Positions 39,800-49,600 of a stretch of 64,000 bases of DNA are shown one piece after another. The position numbers were made by a program, and so were the translations under genes. The stretch covers positions 248,001 to 312,000 of the forward strand of contig NZ_VSSO01000003.1 of NCBI RefSeq assembly GCF_008312885.1, given 5' to 3'. Within the stretch, counting starts at the first letter, position 1. Each line of letters opens with the position of its first letter. This DNA comes from Lolliginicoccus suaedae. Its GTDB lineage: Bacteria > Actinomycetota > Actinomycetes > Mycobacteriales > Mycobacteriaceae. The notes beneath the pieces were generated by a model that was given only the letters and a program-made list of their open reading frames with translations, made no database searches and had not been told where the DNA came from.

Positions 39800-39866
39800 A
39801 AAGCACTGGAAACAGGCAAACGCGATAGAAGCTGACCGGGATCTCCCGGCGTTTCTATCGCGTTTG
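39800..39866 (+). repeat. Palindromic intergenic element, family A, copy 3
   Basis: The lead AAGCACTGGAAA is followed by the outer stem CAAACGCGATAGAA (39817-39830), pairing with 39853-39866. The inner stem is CCGGG/CCCGG. It lies between the convergent CsoR-type and MarR-type genes. Confidence 0.85.
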
Positions 39867-39914
39867 CGCTGTTGCGCCCAGGTCCGCGTGGGCCGCTACC
39901 CGGCGCCCGCAGGC

Positions 39915-40406
39915 CTACCCGCCGTCGGCCACCCAGCGGGCGCGGCGGTCCTTCCAGCGCTCGAGCGTGTGGCCGAGCTCCTCATCCATGAAGCGGTAGA
40001 ACTCAATGGTCTCCTCGAGCCGCCGCCCGCCGGCCCGGTTGGCTCCGATCTCGCGGGCCCCCTCGGTGAGCAGCTCGATGTAGCGCTCGAGGAACGGCTT
40101 GCGCTGCGCCATGATCGTGCCCCACACATCGTCGCCGTCGATCCGGTAGAAGTCCGAGCGCTCCCCTGGCTCGCGGCCGCGCGCGAGCAACCCGGCCTGC
40201 ACGAGCTGGCGCACCGCCCCGGAGATCGCTGCCGGGCTCACCCGCAGGCCCTCCGCGAGATCGCGCGCGGTGTAGGTGTCCGCATCATCGGCGAGGACGT
40301 AGGCGAATACTCGGGCCGACATGCGGGGCATGCCGGACTCGCTGAGCAGGATGGCGAGCTTCTCGGTGAAGCGCAGCACTGCCTCGTGGTTGTCCGCCTC
40401 GTCCAT
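39915..40406 (-). CDS. MarR/GbsR-like transcriptional regulator
   Basis: A 163-residue winged-helix regulator: MPRMSARVFAYVLADDADTY, then TARDLAEGLRVSPAAISGAV as the recognition helix region, and a helical C-terminus. It resembles the GbsR/MarR-type proteins that sit divergent to drug ABC exporters. The ATG at 40406 gives MDEADNHEAVLRFTEKL. The exporter genes begin 113 bases away on the other strand, with a candidate operator between, so it most likely represses them. Confidence 0.9.
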   Translation of the reverse strand: MDEADNHEAVLRFTEKLAILLSESGMPRMSARVFAYVLADDADTYTARDLAEGLRVSPAAISGAVRQLVQAGLLARGREPGERSDFYRIDGDDVWGTIMAQRKPFLERYIELLTEGAREIGANRAGGRRLEETIEFYRFMDEELGHTLERWKDRRARWVADGG

Positions 40407-40483
40407 GCCTGCTCCTCGCTCGAACCGTTGCTCGCTTCGTCCTGCTAGCCCCTCGTCGCACCATCGTAACAAGATTCATACTA

Positions 40484-40499
40484 TTCACACTTTCGTGAA
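40484..40499. promoter_or_regulatory. Candidate operator for the MarR-like regulator
   Basis: TTCACACTTTCGTGAA: 5-bp arms (TTCAC/GTGAA) with a 6-base spacer, 20 bases upstream of the ABC ATPase start and probably within its promoter. This is the most AT-rich part of the divergent gap. Confidence 0.5.
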
Positions 40500-40519
40500 A
40501 TCTCTGTAGTATCGAGGGC

Positions 40520-41425
40520 ATGACTGCGGCAATCGACATGCGAGATGTCGTCAAGACCTTCGGCACCGTCCGCGCCCTCGACCACCTCGACCTCCATGTG
40601 GAGCCCGGCGAGGTACACGGCTTCCTCGGCCCCAACGGAGCCGGGAAATCCACCACCATCCGCATCCTCCTCGGCCTCCAGCGGGCTGATTCCGGCACCA
40701 TCACCCTGCTCGGCAGCGACCCCTGGCGCGACGCCGTCACCCTCCACCGCCGCCTCGCCTACGTCCCCGGCGATGTCGAGCTGTGGCCCAACCTCACTGG
40801 CGGCGAGGCCATCGACCTGCTCGCCCGCCTCCGCGGCGGCATCAACACCGCGCGCCGTGCCGAACTCATCGAGCGATTCGACCTCGACCCCACCAAGAAG
40901 GGCCGCACCTACTCCAAGGGCAATCGGCAGAAAGTCGCCATCATCTCCGCCCTCGCCTCCGACGTCGATCTGCTCCTCCTCGACGAGCCCACCGCAGGCC
41001 TCGACCCCCTCATGGAGACCGTCTTCCAGGACTTCATCCACGAAGCCACCGGTCGCGGCACCACCGTCCTGCTCTCCAGCCACATCCTGGCCCAGGTCGA
41101 GAAGCTCTGCGACCGCATCAGCATCATCCGCCAGGGCAAGATCGTGCAGACCGGAACCCTCGACGACATGCGCCACCTCACCCGCACCACCGTCGAGGTG
41201 ACCACCGACCAGCCCGCTACCGGGCTCGCCCGCCTCGACGGCGTCCACGACCTCACCGAGCAGCACGGACGCATCCGCTTCTCCGTCGACGGCAACCACC
41301 TCGACACCGTCATGCGCGAGCTCGCCACCCTCGGCATCCGCGGCATCACCAGCCACCCGCCCACGCTCGAGGAACTCATGCTGCAGCACTACCAGAACGA
41401 GCTCACCAACGGAGCCACGGCATGA
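40520..41425 (+). CDS. ABC transporter ATP-binding protein (drug-exporter type)
   Basis: The 301-residue ATPase powers the adjacent permease. Walker A is GPNGAGKST at about residue 37, the signature is YSKGNRQKV, Walker B is [13 protein letters not shown] and the switch His is in LLSSHIL. A C-terminal extension of about 90 residues is typical of DrrA/CcmA-type exporters. The ATG at 40520 is preceded by CGAGGG. Its stop overlaps the permease start (ATGA). Confidence 0.95.
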   Translation: MTAAIDMRDVVKTFGTVRALDHLDLHVEPGEVHGFLGPNGAGKSTTIRILLGLQRADSGTITLLGSDPWRDAVTLHRRLAYVPGDVELWPNLTGGEAIDLLARLRGGINTARRAELIERFDLDPTKKGRTYSKGNRQKVAIISALASDVDLLLLDEPTAGLDPLMETVFQDFIHEATGRGTTVLLSSHILAQVEKLCDRISIIRQGKIVQTGTLDDMRHLTRTTVEVTTDQPATGLARLDGVHDLTEQHGRIRFSVDGNHLDTVMRELATLGIRGITSHPPTLEELMLQHYQNELTNGATA

Positions 41426-43053
41426 CCACCCACGCCCCCGCGGGAACCAGCCACCCCCTCACCGGGACCTGGACGCTCACCCGCCTCGCGCTGCGCCGCG
41501 ACCGCATCCGCCTGCCCCTCTGGATCGCCGGGCTCACCCTCTTCACCCTCTCCAGCGTCTCGAGCTTCGAGCAGACCTACCCCACCGCCGCCGACCGCGA
41601 CACCGTCGCCCGCCTCGCCGAGCTGCCCGCCATGATCGGCATGGTCGGTCGCAACTACCAGCCCGCCGACTACCACTTCGGCATCATGATCGGCCACCAG
41701 ATGACCGTCATGACAGCGCTCATCTTCGGGCTCATGAGCATCCTGCAGCTCGTGCGCCACACCCGTGCGGAGGAGGAAGCAGGCCGCGCCGAGCTCGTCC
41801 GCTCCAGCGTCGTCGGCCGCCACGCCACCCTCACCGCCGCGCTTATCATCGTCACCGGCACCAGCCTCATCGCCGGGCTGCTCACCGCCGCAGGACTCGC
41901 CGCCACTGGCCTCGAAGGCATCACCCCCGCCGGGTCGCTCCTCTACGGCCTCAGCATCGCCGCCGCGGGAATCGTCTTTGCCGGCATCACCGCCATCACC
42001 GTCCAGATCACCGAGTTCGGACGCGGCGCCACCGGCCTGGCGCTTGCCACCCTCGGCATCGCCTACGTGCTGCGCGCCTTCGGCGACATAGGCGAGAACA
42101 GCAGCAGCTGGCTCTCCCCCCTCTACTGGGGCCAGGCATCCCGCCCCTACGCCACCGACCAGCGCTGGTGGCCGCTCCTGCTCGCGCTCGCCGTTGCCGC
42201 CGCCCTCATCGCCATCGGCTACCGGCTCAGCACCCAGCGCGACGTCGGCGCAGGCCTGCGCGCCGCCCGCCGCGGAGCCGCCACCGCAAGCCCACTCCTC
42301 GGCACGCCCTTCGGCCTCGCCAACCGGCTCCACCGCGCCTCGCTCATCGCCTGGACCATCGGCATGCTGCTCTTCGGAGCGTCCTACGGCATGCTCATCG
42401 ACGGCATCGAGGACATGATCGAGCAGATCGCCGCCCTCGGCGACATCATCGCCCAGATCCCCGGCTCCACCCTCGTCGACTCCTACGTCGCCATGCTCAT
42501 CACATTCCTGTCCATCGTCATCTCCGCCCAGGCCGTCCTTGCCGTCAACCGCATGCGCAGCGAGGAAACCGCGGGCCGCGCCGAGCCCATCCTCGCCACC
42601 GGCGTCTCCCGCCAGCACTGGATGGCCAGCCACCTCACCATCGCCCTCGGCTCCAGCGCCCTCCTCGCCATCATCACCGCCATCGGCATGGGTGGCTCCG
42701 GCGCCCTCGTCACCGGCGACCTCGGCTTCCTCACCAAAGTCCTCGGCGCCGCCCTCGCCCACATCCCCGCCATCTGGGTCGCCGTCGGCGTCGCCGCAGC
42801 CCTCTACGGCCTCGCCCCGCGCCTCCTCGCCCTCGGCTGGATCGTCCCCGTCTACGGCATCATCGTCGTCTACCTCGGCGGCATCCTCGGCTTCCCCGAA
42901 TGGACCCACCGCTACTCCCCCTTCGGCTACATTCCCGACCTGCCCGCCGCCGAGCTCGAATGGACACCACTGATCGCCCTCACCGCGATCGCCGCCGCCC
43001 TCGCCGCCGCCGGGATCGCCGGATTCCGCCGCCGCGACCTGGACTCGAAGTAG
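41422..43053 (+). CDS. ABC exporter permease (two tandem permease halves in one chain)
   Basis: A 543-residue integral membrane protein with about 12 segments. It looks like two fused six-helix permease units: the motif [17 protein letters not shown] in the first half recurs as [18 protein letters not shown] in the second. This layout is common in actinobacterial exporters for antibiotics. It pairs with the ATPase just upstream through an ATGA overlap. The frame is open far upstream antisense to nothing useful, but the ATG at 41422 gives the expected short N-terminus. Confidence 0.92.
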   Translation: MTTHAPAGTSHPLTGTWTLTRLALRRDRIRLPLWIAGLTLFTLSSVSSFEQTYPTAADRDTVARLAELPAMIGMVGRNYQPADYHFGIMIGHQMTVMTALIFGLMSILQLVRHTRAEEEAGRAELVRSSVVGRHATLTAALIIVTGTSLIAGLLTAAGLAATGLEGITPAGSLLYGLSIAAAGIVFAGITAITVQITEFGRGATGLALATLGIAYVLRAFGDIGENSSSWLSPLYWGQASRPYATDQRWWPLLLALAVAAALIAIGYRLSTQRDVGAGLRAARRGAATASPLLGTPFGLANRLHRASLIAWTIGMLLFGASYGMLIDGIEDMIEQIAALGDIIAQIPGSTLVDSYVAMLITFLSIVISAQAVLAVNRMRSEETAGRAEPILATGVSRQHWMASHLTIALGSSALLAIITAIGMGGSGALVTGDLGFLTKVLGAALAHIPAIWVAVGVAAALYGLAPRLLALGWIVPVYGIIVVYLGGILGFPEWTHRYSPFGYIPDLPAAELEWTPLIALTAIAAALAAAGIAGFRRRDLDSK

Positions 43054-43091
43054 GGGGCGGGGCTCGGGGCTCGGGGCTCTTCGGCCTGGCG

Positions 43092-43159
43092 AATCTGCGA
43101 GTGAAAGTCACCAGAACTGCCCGGTTTGCACGGTTTTCGGGGACTTTTGCTCGCAGATT
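43092..43159 (+). repeat. Intergenic palindromic repeat, family B, copy 1
   Basis: The outer arms AATCTGCGAG and CTCGCAGATT are exact complements. The 28-base core 43109-43136 is identical to 44430-44457 in copy 2. It lies 38 bases after the permease stop, upstream of the AbiEi-like gene. Confidence 0.85.
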
Positions 43160-43270
43160 TCGGCTGCAGCAGCGGGGCCTGGTTGCATCTACCCAGTTAT
43201 CCACAAGCGATGGACTGTCCACAGAAACCTTGCAGGACGATGCACGCGCAACCGGATCCCGGCAGGCTGC

Positions 43271-44359
43271 ATGGCCATGCCACCCCCTCGGAACACCTGG
43301 CGAATCGAGCAACTGCCCCAAGCGGTACAAGACCTGCTCGCGGCGAACGACGGATTGATCCGCGCCGGACAGGGCATCTCGCGCCAGCACGCGCAGAGGT
43401 TGTGCTCGCGAGGGCTCCTCGCCCGCATCGCGCAGGGCGCATACGTCGATCCTGCGGTCTACCACGGTCTATCGGATTGGGAGCAGTTCGCGCTGGCATC
43501 GCGAGCATTCGTCGGATCGGGCCTGCCGGGGGCCTACTTGGCCGGGTGGTCAGCAGCGACCGTGAATGGATTGCCCACGATGGGGAGGCCGCCCCGGTTG
43601 CCGCTGGTCGTGCGTCCGGGGAAGTCGTTGACCGGGTCTACGAGGTGCGCGTATGGCCGCACGCGAGTGGAACCGATTCCCGAGAACTGGCTGCGGCACT
43701 ACGATGGCGTGCCCGCGACCACGGTTGGGCATGCCGCGTGCACGATCGCACTGTCGTCACGAATGCCCGATGCACTCGCGGTGGCAGATCATGCCGTGCG
43801 CCAAGGCGGGCAGCTTGACGACTGCATCGAGAGCTTCCGGGGACGAGCGGGGATCGAGCGGGCCCGCTGGGTGGTGGCCCATGCGTCCGGGCTGTCGGAG
43901 TCGCCGCTCGAGTCATTCGGCCGGTTCGCGGCATACGCGGGCGGCTTGCCCGTTCCGGTTCCGAACGCATGGGTCGGCGATACCAAGCCACGGTTCCGGC
44001 TCGATGGATTGTGGCCATACCACTGGGCCGGGTTCGAGGCCGACGGCGCCATGAAGTACAACGATCGTCCCGATGCTGCACGTATTATCGCTGACCAGCA
44101 GGAACGGGAATGGTTCTTGCGGCACGCACTCTCGATCGACCTGTGCCGATACACCTGGCGGCATGCGCGCTGCAACCCCGACGAGCTGGCGTCGAGGTTC
44201 GCGGGTCTGCTGGCGGCCAATCCCATTCGCGCAGAGCCGATCCGGTGGTGGAAGCACGATCCTCGCCGTGGCCCGGTCGAGCCGTCGCCAGAGGACTGGC
44301 CGAGCCCCCATCCACAGGACCACCAGTTGCCGGCACGCTGGTGGACGGACCGTCGCTAG
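43271..44359 (+). CDS. AbiEi-like protein (type IV antitoxin-family N-terminus), no partner seen
   Basis: The 362-residue protein starts with a winged-helix module like the AbiEi/Rv-type antitoxin N-terminus (GISRQHAQRLCSRGLLARIAQGAYVDP, residues about 38-64), followed by a DUF559-like C-terminal half (YHWAGFEADGAMKYNDRP, then QQEREWFLRH). Actinobacteria often have such stand-alone proteins. The nucleotidyltransferase toxin AbiEii is not adjacent, so a toxin-antitoxin role is not supported here. The ATG at 43271 and another at 43277 are both possible. Direct copies of a 68-bp repeat lie on both sides. Confidence 0.8.
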   Translation: MAMPPPRNTWRIEQLPQAVQDLLAANDGLIRAGQGISRQHAQRLCSRGLLARIAQGAYVDPAVYHGLSDWEQFALASRAFVGSGLPGAYLAGWSAATVNGLPTMGRPPRLPLVVRPGKSLTGSTRCAYGRTRVEPIPENWLRHYDGVPATTVGHAACTIALSSRMPDALAVADHAVRQGGQLDDCIESFRGRAGIERARWVVAHASGLSESPLESFGRFAAYAGGLPVPVPNAWVGDTKPRFRLDGLWPYHWAGFEADGAMKYNDRPDAARIIADQQEREWFLRHALSIDLCRYTWRHARCNPDELASRFAGLLAANPIRAEPIRWWKHDPRRGPVEPSPEDWPSPHPQDHQLPARWWTDRR

Positions 44360-44413
44360 GGCCTGTGGACTCACGACAGACGCACCCCGGACGCCCTCCC
44401 GGCCTCCCTCGGG

Positions 44414-44480
44414 ATCTGCGAACGACTGTCACCAGAACTGCCCGGTTTGCACGGTTTAGGGTGACTTTCGCTCGCAGATT
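44414..44480 (+). repeat. Intergenic palindromic repeat, family B, copy 2
   Basis: Same orientation as copy 1, 1322 bases downstream, with an identical 28-base core (44430-44457) and more diverged left arm. It lies 54 bases after the AbiEi-like stop. The 282-base gap it occupies holds no gene. Confidence 0.85.
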
Positions 44481-44641
44481 CCCGCCGCCTCCGGAGGTTG
44501 CCAGGCCAACGGCCACGACCGCAGCCACCCGCAGCGTAGGGTTGAGGGGCGCACCCATTTCACGCATCGGGCACCGGCTCGTGCGGGATGCGCGTGATAC
44601 GCCTGATCGGACATCCGGCCCAGGCAGTCAGGAAGCTTCTC

Positions 44642-44824
44642 ATGAGCTACATGCTCGCCCCCACCAAAGCCCACGCCACGGACACGGAACTAGCTGCCGC
44701 AGCCCTGCCCGACACGTGCGACATGTGCGGCCACTCGGACACCACCCATGATGCGATCGCCTCGCGGTATTGCCGCGCCACCCGCGAGCACACCCTGCAC
44801 CGCAAGTGCATCTGCCCTGGCTGA
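44642..44824 (+). CDS. small Cys-rich protein, RGCVC-like
   Basis: A 60-residue protein with the pattern DTCDMCGHSDTTHDAIASRY followed by C and a C-terminal HRKCICPG. This resembles the small actinobacterial RGCVC family, in which the last Cys pair is usually RGCVC. Five Cys and several His suggest metal binding. Function is unknown. The start at 44642 follows GGAAGC; an upstream in-frame start at 44588 would add 18 residues. Confidence 0.7.
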   Translation: MSYMLAPTKAHATDTELAAAALPDTCDMCGHSDTTHDAIASRYCRATREHTLHRKCICPG

Positions 44825-44900
44825 TCCGCCACGCCGCGGGCATGGCGCGGCTTGACGATCAGCGCCGCGCAGGTGGGCGCGGTGAACTACGATCCTGGCC

Positions 44901-45572
44901 ATGCCCAGCATCGAGACCTCGCGGGAATCCACCTCGGGCGCGCTGATCACCGGAACCGGAGCATTGTTCCTGTTCCTGCTGCTGCGACTGCTGGCCGTGT
45001 GCGGCTACGACTGGAACGTCGCGTTCGCTGTCATCCACACCGTGGATCTCAATGAAGGCTTCGGCATACTCGTCGGAACACTCATGGGCGAGCCTCTCTT
45101 CACTGGCATCGGGCTCGCGCTGATCGCCCCGCTCCCCCTGCTCCGGTTGCTGTGGCCGAGCGATTCCGTGCACCGCGGCAGCGCGCTCGTGCTGATCGCC
45201 GTCATCACCACCGCCTACGCCTCGCTGCTAGCGACCTACCAGCAATGGTGGTTGCTCGCGATCACCGCTGCCGTCACGCTTCTCCTGCTGGTGCTGCACC
45301 GCGCGCAGCAACATGGTCGGCTCCACCGCGCGGGAACGCTCATCCTCCACCGCGCGTGGCTCATCACCGGGCTCCTCGTGCTCATGCTCGCCGCGATCGT
45401 CCGCACCCCCTGGGTGCCGCTCGAGCACATCACGCTCACCGACCGCACCGAGGATGGCTACGTGATGGAAACCTCCCCCGGCTTCCTCAAGATCCTCACC
45501 GCCGACGACCGCGATTTCATCATCATCCCCACTGACGAGGTGACCGCCCGCGAGGAAAAACACGTCGAATAG
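44901..45572 (+). CDS. membrane protein of unknown function
   Basis: A 223-residue protein with five predicted membrane segments in the first 170 residues (ALFLFLLLRLLAVCGYD; LIAVITTAYASLLATYQQWW; LITGLLVLMLAAIVRTPWV) and a hydrophilic extracytoplasmic or cytoplasmic tail of 55 residues (DRTEDGYVMETSPGFLKILT) that looks folded. I recognise no family. Its stop is 11 bases from the convergent PIG-L stop. Confidence 0.75.
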   Translation: MPSIETSRESTSGALITGTGALFLFLLLRLLAVCGYDWNVAFAVIHTVDLNEGFGILVGTLMGEPLFTGIGLALIAPLPLLRLLWPSDSVHRGSALVLIAVITTAYASLLATYQQWWLLAITAAVTLLLLVLHRAQQHGRLHRAGTLILHRAWLITGLLVLMLAAIVRTPWVPLEHITLTDRTEDGYVMETSPGFLKILTADDRDFIIIPTDEVTAREEKHVE

Positions 45573-45583
45573 GGGTCGCGGCC

Positions 45584-46267
45584 CTAGGAAGCGGCGGATT
45601 CACCGCCAACGGGGATCAGCTCGAACACCACGGCAGACTCGCAACCCAACTGCACGCCGCCGTGGGTGAGGATCTCCTGCAGCATCTCCAACGACCGATC
45701 ATCCGGACCCAGGCCCCGCAAATACTCCCGATGCTCCTGCAACGACGCGACCGCCTCATGCACGAAGTCACTGACATCCACGCCATGCGTCGAAACGGGC
45801 GATGTGCACGCTGCAACCCAGCGCACACCACCCGCCTCCTGCGCAGCAGCCACCACCGCCGAGCCCGCATTCACATGATCCGACGAGTTCGGATAGTCCC
45901 CACCCGGCCAGCGGTCGCGGAAATTCAACGTCACGATCAGCTCCGCCTGATGCTCTCGCATCACCGCGACCAGGTCAGAACGCAGCTCCGGTGAATCCTC
46001 CAGGACAAAATCCGGGTACCGCAGGAACTGCACATTCGACACACCGACCCGCGCCGCGCTCGCTATCTGCTCCTTCTCGCGCAACGGCCCGCACACTTCG
46101 GGATCCATGCCCTCGATGCCCTGCTCGCCGCTCGTGATCATCACATAGCCGACCGATTTGCCCTCGCGCACCCAACGCGCAATAGCCGCGGCCGCCCCGT
46201 ACTCGACATCATCCGGATGAGCCACGATCGCCAGCGCCCGGGACCAATCACTCGGAAAGACCTTCAT
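45584..46267 (-). CDS. PIG-L/LmbE family N-acetyl-sugar deacetylase
   Basis: Zn-dependent deacetylase of the family that includes MshB and Mca. The 227-residue protein has the metal motif AIVAHPDDVEYG (His, Asp, Asp) near residue 17, MITSGEQG, and the third ligand His in SSDHVNAG. The mycothiol enzymes are larger (about 290-300 residues), so this is probably a different member; the substrate is unknown. The ATG at 46267 gives MKVFPSDWSRALAIVAHPDD, a typical start. Confidence 0.9.
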   Translation of the reverse strand: MKVFPSDWSRALAIVAHPDDVEYGAAAAIARWVREGKSVGYVMITSGEQGIEGMDPEVCGPLREKEQIASAARVGVSNVQFLRYPDFVLEDSPELRSDLVAVMREHQAELIVTLNFRDRWPGGDYPNSSDHVNAGSAVVAAAQEAGGVRWVAACTSPVSTHGVDVSDFVHEAVASLQEHREYLRGLGPDDRSLEMLQEILTHGGVQLGCESAVVFELIPVGGESAAS

Positions 46268-46309
46268 GACTACCAGTGTGGCCCGAGCGCGACGCTAGCG
46301 GCAGAGAAG

Positions 46310-46501
46310 TCAGACACCAGACTCCTCGGAATCCTCGAAATAGTGCCACTCGCCATCATCATGCTGGACCTCGACCCGCCAGCCCAGCTCGCCGTCGCGC
46401 GGCTCATGATTGCGGAACCACTCCACGGCCTCCTCGGCATTCGTGAAATCCGCCTTGTCCGAGACCTCGCCAGCCGGATCAAGAATTCGATACCTCGCCA
46501 T
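46310..46501 (-). CDS. small acidic protein of unknown function
   Basis: A 63-residue acidic protein (MARYRILDPAGEVSDKADFT, then NAEEAVEWFRNHEPRDGELG and two Trp in the tail). A GGAGG lies nine bases before the ATG, which supports translation. Similar single-domain proteins occur in actinobacteria without known role. It is upstream of the PIG-L gene on the same strand, 42 bases away, and may share its transcript. Confidence 0.65.
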   Translation of the reverse strand: MARYRILDPAGEVSDKADFTNAEEAVEWFRNHEPRDGELGWRVEVQHDDGEWHYFEDSEESGV

Positions 46502-46697
46502 CAGCGAGCACCTCCTCGTTGTCGGGTCCCAGGAGGCTTCCCGTAGTGGTGGGTTTCAAACACCGGGGGTGGCGGGCTTGGGCGTGGCGGGATCGGCGCT
46601 CTTGGAGCGTCGTCCACGTACTAGGGTGAGACGCGTGGTTCTGGCCTTCCCAGGCTTTGCCAGCGTAGGGGACGCAGTGTGATTTGTTGGAGGACAA

Positions 46698-49600
46698 ATG
46701 GCGGTATTCGGCTTTGACACCAAGAGCTTCACCAACGAAGTCCTCCGTGCCGACATCGAGGTACCACCAGCCTTGTTCTTCGCGCTGGTCCACAACAGCG
46801 TGCCGATGGTGCAACTGCTCCGAGTGGAGAACCTCACCGATGAGGACCTGCGCGACGTCTCCGCGACAGTGGCGGTACATGGCCCTTCCGGAGTGCTGGC
46901 AGCCCCGTGGCACGGCTCCCTGGCCCAACTGCGGGCGGAGTCCGCGCACTCCTGGGACGACTTCCACGATTTCCGGCTACCAGCGCAGGCGCTGCGGGAC
47001 AACGACGAGGCGTACCCGATCTCCTACCAGATCGACATCAACTGCGCAGGCGGCATGAGCCTCTCGTTCAGCGTTGATTCGAGGGTGCTTGCGCACAACG
47101 AGTGGATCGGCCATCCGTCGGTGTTCGAGTCGATCGGAGCGTTCGTCCAGCCGAACTCCCCAGTGGTTCCGGCGGTGCTGCGCGAGGCGAGCGAGATCCT
47201 GGAGCGGAAGACCGGTACCGGTGCACTCGTCGGGTACCAGGAAGGCCCGGAGCGGGTCGCGCTGAGTGCCGCAGCGATCTTCGAGGCCCTGCGCTCGCGG
47301 AGCATTACCTACGTCGTCCTGCCAGCCTCGTTCGAGAGCACCGGGCAGAAGGTCCGCACCTCCACGGCGGTGCTGGCGGACAGGATCGGCAACTGCATCG
47401 ACCTCTCGGTCACCTACGCGGCCTGCTTGGAAGCCGCAGGCATCCGCCCCGTCATCTTCATTCTCGATGATCATGCCTTCGCCGGTTTTCATTCCCTCGA
47501 GGATCGGCTGCCCGAGGTCACTGTGCGCGACCGGAACTACATCCATACGCTCACCCAGTCCGGCCGCGTCGTGCCGGTGGAGACCACATGCCTCACCGGT
47601 GGTTCCACGTCGAAGAGCTTCGGTGATGCCCACCTCGAAGCGATGAAGCAGCTCGACCAGGTGGATCGGTTCAACGGGCTTGTCGATATCCACTTCGCTC
47701 ACCGCAGCAGCATCCGCCCGTTCCCTACCCAGCAGGCGTCGGCCCCTTCGCCGAACGTGGAGGAACAGACCGGTGAGCAGTCAAGTGCCACGACTGCCGC
47801 GCTCACGCTGCCCGCGAGCCTCGCCAAGATCCTCGGCGAGGAGGACAACCTGCAACGGCGGATCGCGGAGGACGACGGCGCCCCCGACCGGATCGCCAAG
47901 TGGCGCCGCGCGCTGCTCGACCTGAGTCTCCGCAATCCCCTGCTCAAGCTTCCCAAGCGCGGCAAGGCCGCCGAGATCGCCGTGCCCTCAGGGTTGCTCG
48001 CGGTGCTCGATGACCAGATCCACGATGGCAAGCCAGTGGAGCTCCTGGCCCATGACCAGGTCAGCGGCGTCAATGAGATGCAGGGTGTACGCACGGTCGA
48101 GGATCTCGACCCCTCGATCATCAACGACGAGTTGCGCAAGCATCGGAAGGCCTTCGTCCGCGTCGCGTCCACCGCCTATGTCCGTCGCATGCGGGAGCTG
48201 CGGCGCGAGGCTGAAACCATGTTGCAAGAGACGGGCAGCAACTACCTCTACCTGACGCTTGGGTCGCTCGTGCACCAAGGTGACTCGGGCGAGGCCCACG
48301 CACCGCTGTTCCTGTTGCCGGTACGAATCCAGGGTGGCAACGGCAATCGTCCGTTCGCGATCACGATCGACGGTGACGAGATCGCGTCGTCGAACCACTG
48401 CCTGGTGCACTGGCTGCGGGTGAAGCACAACGTGCGCATCCCGGAACTGGAGGAGCCGATCACTGATGACTCCGGCATCGATATCCACAAATCGTTGCAT
48501 GCGATCCGCAAGGCGCTGGTGGACAACCAGTTGCCGTTTCGGATCGAGGAGACAGCCAGCGTGCGCCTGCTGCAGTTCGCGACGTTCCAGATGTGGCGGG
48601 ATCTCGTCGATCACTGGCCGGTGTTCATGCGCAACCCCGTGGTCAAGCACCTGGTCGAGCACCCGGGCGACACATTCACCGACCCCATGGGTCCGCCAGT
48701 CGGCGACACGATCAACGAGCTGGACCTCCAGCTGCCCATCCCGGCCGACGGCTCGCAGATGCGCGCCATCGACATCGCGATCCGCGGCCACTCGTTCGTC
48801 CTCGAAGGCCCTCCTGGGACGGGAAAGTCCCAGACGATCGCGAACTTGATCTCCCATGCCGTTCGCAACGGCAAGAAAGTTCTGTTCGTCGCGGAGAAGC
48901 AGGCAGCGCTGGAGGTCGTCAAGCGGCGCCTCGATGCGGTGGGCCTCGCAGACTTCTGCCTGGACCTGCACGGGCGCAAGCAGTCGCCCACCACCATCAA
49001 GGCCCAGCTCCGCGCCGCCCTCACCCACTCGCCAGTAGGCAGCGCAGCCAAGCTGGATACCTTGAAGGCCCGGCAGCGCAAGCCGGTCTCGATGCTCTCG
49101 CAGTACCCGGCACGCGTGCACGGCATCAATAGCGGCGAGCATTCGCTATGGTCCGCCTACGAGTACCGGCAGGAGCTCGGCGACGGCATCACTGCCACCA
49201 TTCCGGGATCATTCTTCAGGCTCAGCAAGGAGCAGCAGGACCAGGCCACGGAGATCGCCCGCGAACTCACCACTGCGGCATCATCCGCCTCGCTCCGTGC
49301 GGAGCACCCGTGGCGCATCAGCGGTCTCCGCACGATCGACGCTTCCACCGAGCCGCACCGGTTCCTCGCCGCAGCCGAGGAATTGGAATCCGCGCGCGCG
49401 GTCCTTGGATCACTCCCGCCTGCCTTGGAGCAGCATTTGCGCGGACTGCGCTCCCCGGTGGAACTGAGAGCTATCGCGGCGTGCGCGGCTCTCTCGGCGG
49501 CGGGCCAGCTACCGGAACCGGGCAGAATCATCTCCGAGGATTCGATCGCCACGGTCGCGCAGTTCCGCGAACGGCACAACGACGCATTGCGCTACTTCAG

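Noticed and set aside
43271-44359. A complete AbiE toxin-antitoxin pair
   Set aside because: No AbiEii nucleotidyltransferase is adjacent; only the AbiEi-like gene is seen.
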